A DNA stretch of 64,000 nt, taken from NCBI GenBank assembly GCA_025617745.1, contig CM046853.1:58303233-58367232 (forward strand), in the 5' to 3' direction. The position numbers and the translations under genes are program-made. This stretch comes from Heliocidaris erythrogramma (taxonomy: Eukaryota; Echinodermata; Echinoidea; Camarodonta; Echinometridae). Position 1 is the first letter of the stretch; each line of letters opens with the position of its first letter. Shown piece by piece: positions 62,747 through 64,000 of the stretch. Below the pieces are notes generated by a model. That model was not told the DNA's origin. It was given only the letters and a program-made list of their open reading frames with translations, and did no database searches.

Positions 62747-64000
62747 CTTTTAAAAGCAACAACAAAAATAGTAAATGAATATTAACAATTATTTAAAACC
62801 GATCTAGGGTTCTGGTAATAAAATGAAACTGCATTTCAGAAGAAACTGGTTTAAATGTGAATTGTTTTATCACACGGCACATGGGTTGTTTTGGCCAAGT
62901 ATAATCAAACTTACAAATACCCACTGGAAATCAGATTCACTGGAAAGCAAAGCTCCACTTTCACACATCGTCATTAAAATAAGTAGGAAGAGAAAAGCGG
63001 TTGGGACTATTCTAACTTGATTTCCTCATCTTCCTTTGCTCATTTCTCAGTCCCGCGATTAATTTTTCGCTCGACTGAGTAAGGTGAATTTCACATGCTT
63101 TTAATTTTGCCGACGCCCTAGGCTCCCTGGCCAAAGAATACATAAATGAAAATATTCGCATGTTTTTATTTTCATTCCGCGCGAAATGCACGAAAATTTC
63201 CACACCGCGAAATATTCCATTTTTACAGTATTATACATACTGTGCTTTTTCTATTAAAAAAGGTTGGCAAATAACAATCTATACACTGGTAATGTACATT
63301 ACATTTTGATCCACAAAAAAACACAATGAAAACAATGAAAAGAAGAAGCAAGCCACTGAAAAGTTGCGTCTGATTCCATAGTATATGACACAGGTTGCTG
63401 AGTTGAATTTTGTTCATGTACACTGTAGGAAACCACACAACAAAATCTTACATTGACAGAACAAGGCAAAAGCAATCACGTGTGACATGGTGTAAGAAAA
63501 ATATAAATTTCAAGAGGATAAAGTGATTCACTGAGAACTTCATTAAATCCTTTTTCCTTGATATGTTCAGTGATGATGATTATCATTCCTCTCTTCCTGT
63601 TTTCCTCGGTGACCATTCTTTGTATCCAATTTTGATCATACGGATAAACATTTTCAAAAGCAGTGTGTAGGATGGACAAAGTTCTCACTCTGTTTCTCAC
63701 TTCACCCTGGTTGAACCCTAACTTTCTTCACCAACTTGTAGAATACTTGGTGGATGTCGGGATGAATAGTCCCCCTCCCCTCCCCTCCCTCCACACCCTC
63801 TCTCTCTCTCTCTCTCTGTCCCTCCCCTTGCTTGCACACACTCTTTCATTCTCCCTCAAAGTTTTCTCCGCTCCACCCCTCTCTCACTTTCTCTTTTTTC
63901 CTCCCCCCCCCCCCCCCCTCTCCCCCCTCCACCCTCTCTACATATATGTATACCCCTCTCTGTTGCACAATTGATAAAATGAAGTTTATCACCAAAAATA
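62747..64000. other. Upstream intron; preceding exon not found
   Basis: The exon before 62,746 must end in phase 1, but no acceptable segment was found. A minus-strand open frame at 63,476-63,700 (HTAFENVYPYDQNWIQRMVT...) looks protein-like but lacks matching splice sites. The region ends in a CT/poly-C tract (63,775-63,960). Confidence 0.5.
63775..63960. repeat. CT-rich and poly-C tract
   Basis: (CT)n at 63,799-63,818 and a C run of about 16 at 63,903-63,918 in pyrimidine-rich sequence. Confidence 0.85.

Noticed and set aside
62880-62990. Upstream host exon with a good GTAAGT donor at about 62,910
   Set aside because: The open frame exits in phase 0, not the required phase 1.
63476-63700. 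Upstream host exon
   Set aside because: Protein-like in places, but no acceptor/donor pair gives the phase-1 exit needed for exon 1.

Overview
The window looks like a piece of an animal nuclear genome, most likely an echinoderm and probably a sea urchin. The evidence is an AT-rich background with many TACATGTA-type words, one long intron-rich host gene, and tRNA-headed SINEs of the kind common in echinoids. It also holds many TIR/MITE families, a DIRS retrotransposon and Helentron-like elements. Species assignment is inference; no sequence search was run.

One host gene runs on the minus strand across the whole window and leaves it at both ends. Reading splice sites by eye gives 28 internal exons between 62,746 and 626. 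Every exon joins the next in the correct codon phase (3,919 nt, about 1,306 residues). The product is a large, mostly coiled-coil protein with Glu-rich, Asp/Glu-rich and Ser-rich linkers. No enzymatic domain is visible and I cannot name it; a cytoskeletal, ciliary or centrosomal scaffold is only a guess. No start codon, stop codon or second host gene is confirmed.

The introns are full of mobile DNA. From left to right: a GA-rich tract and a SINE (1-3.1 kb); a TTAA-target transposon inserted into the internal TTAA of another copy of itself, giving a 1.87-kb near-palindrome (6.07-7.94 kb); a SINE and two foldback MITEs (8.8-10.9 kb); a TIR element with four tandem units of about 160-170 bp (20.1-20.9 kb); and a 5.35-kb composite TIR element with TTA target duplications, internal tandem duplications and a nested inverted repeat (21.26-26.61 kb).

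Next come a nearly whole, young-looking DIRS1-like tyrosine-recombinase retrotransposon, itself inserted in a palindromic MITE (29.5-35.8 kb), and two inverted Helentron/HINE-like elements carrying Pol III tRNA-like modules (42.4-47.3 kb). These are followed by a LINE 3' fragment (49.6-50.1 kb), SINEs, a mariner-type MITE (51.4-51.9 kb), a 0.6-kb purine tract (53.2-53.8 kb) and a Tigger/pogo-like TIR element (60.6-61.9 kb).

The standout structures are the DIRS element with its internal complementary region, the TTAA self-insertion, the HINE pair with tRNA-like cores, and the composite TTA element, for which no transposase could be recognised.
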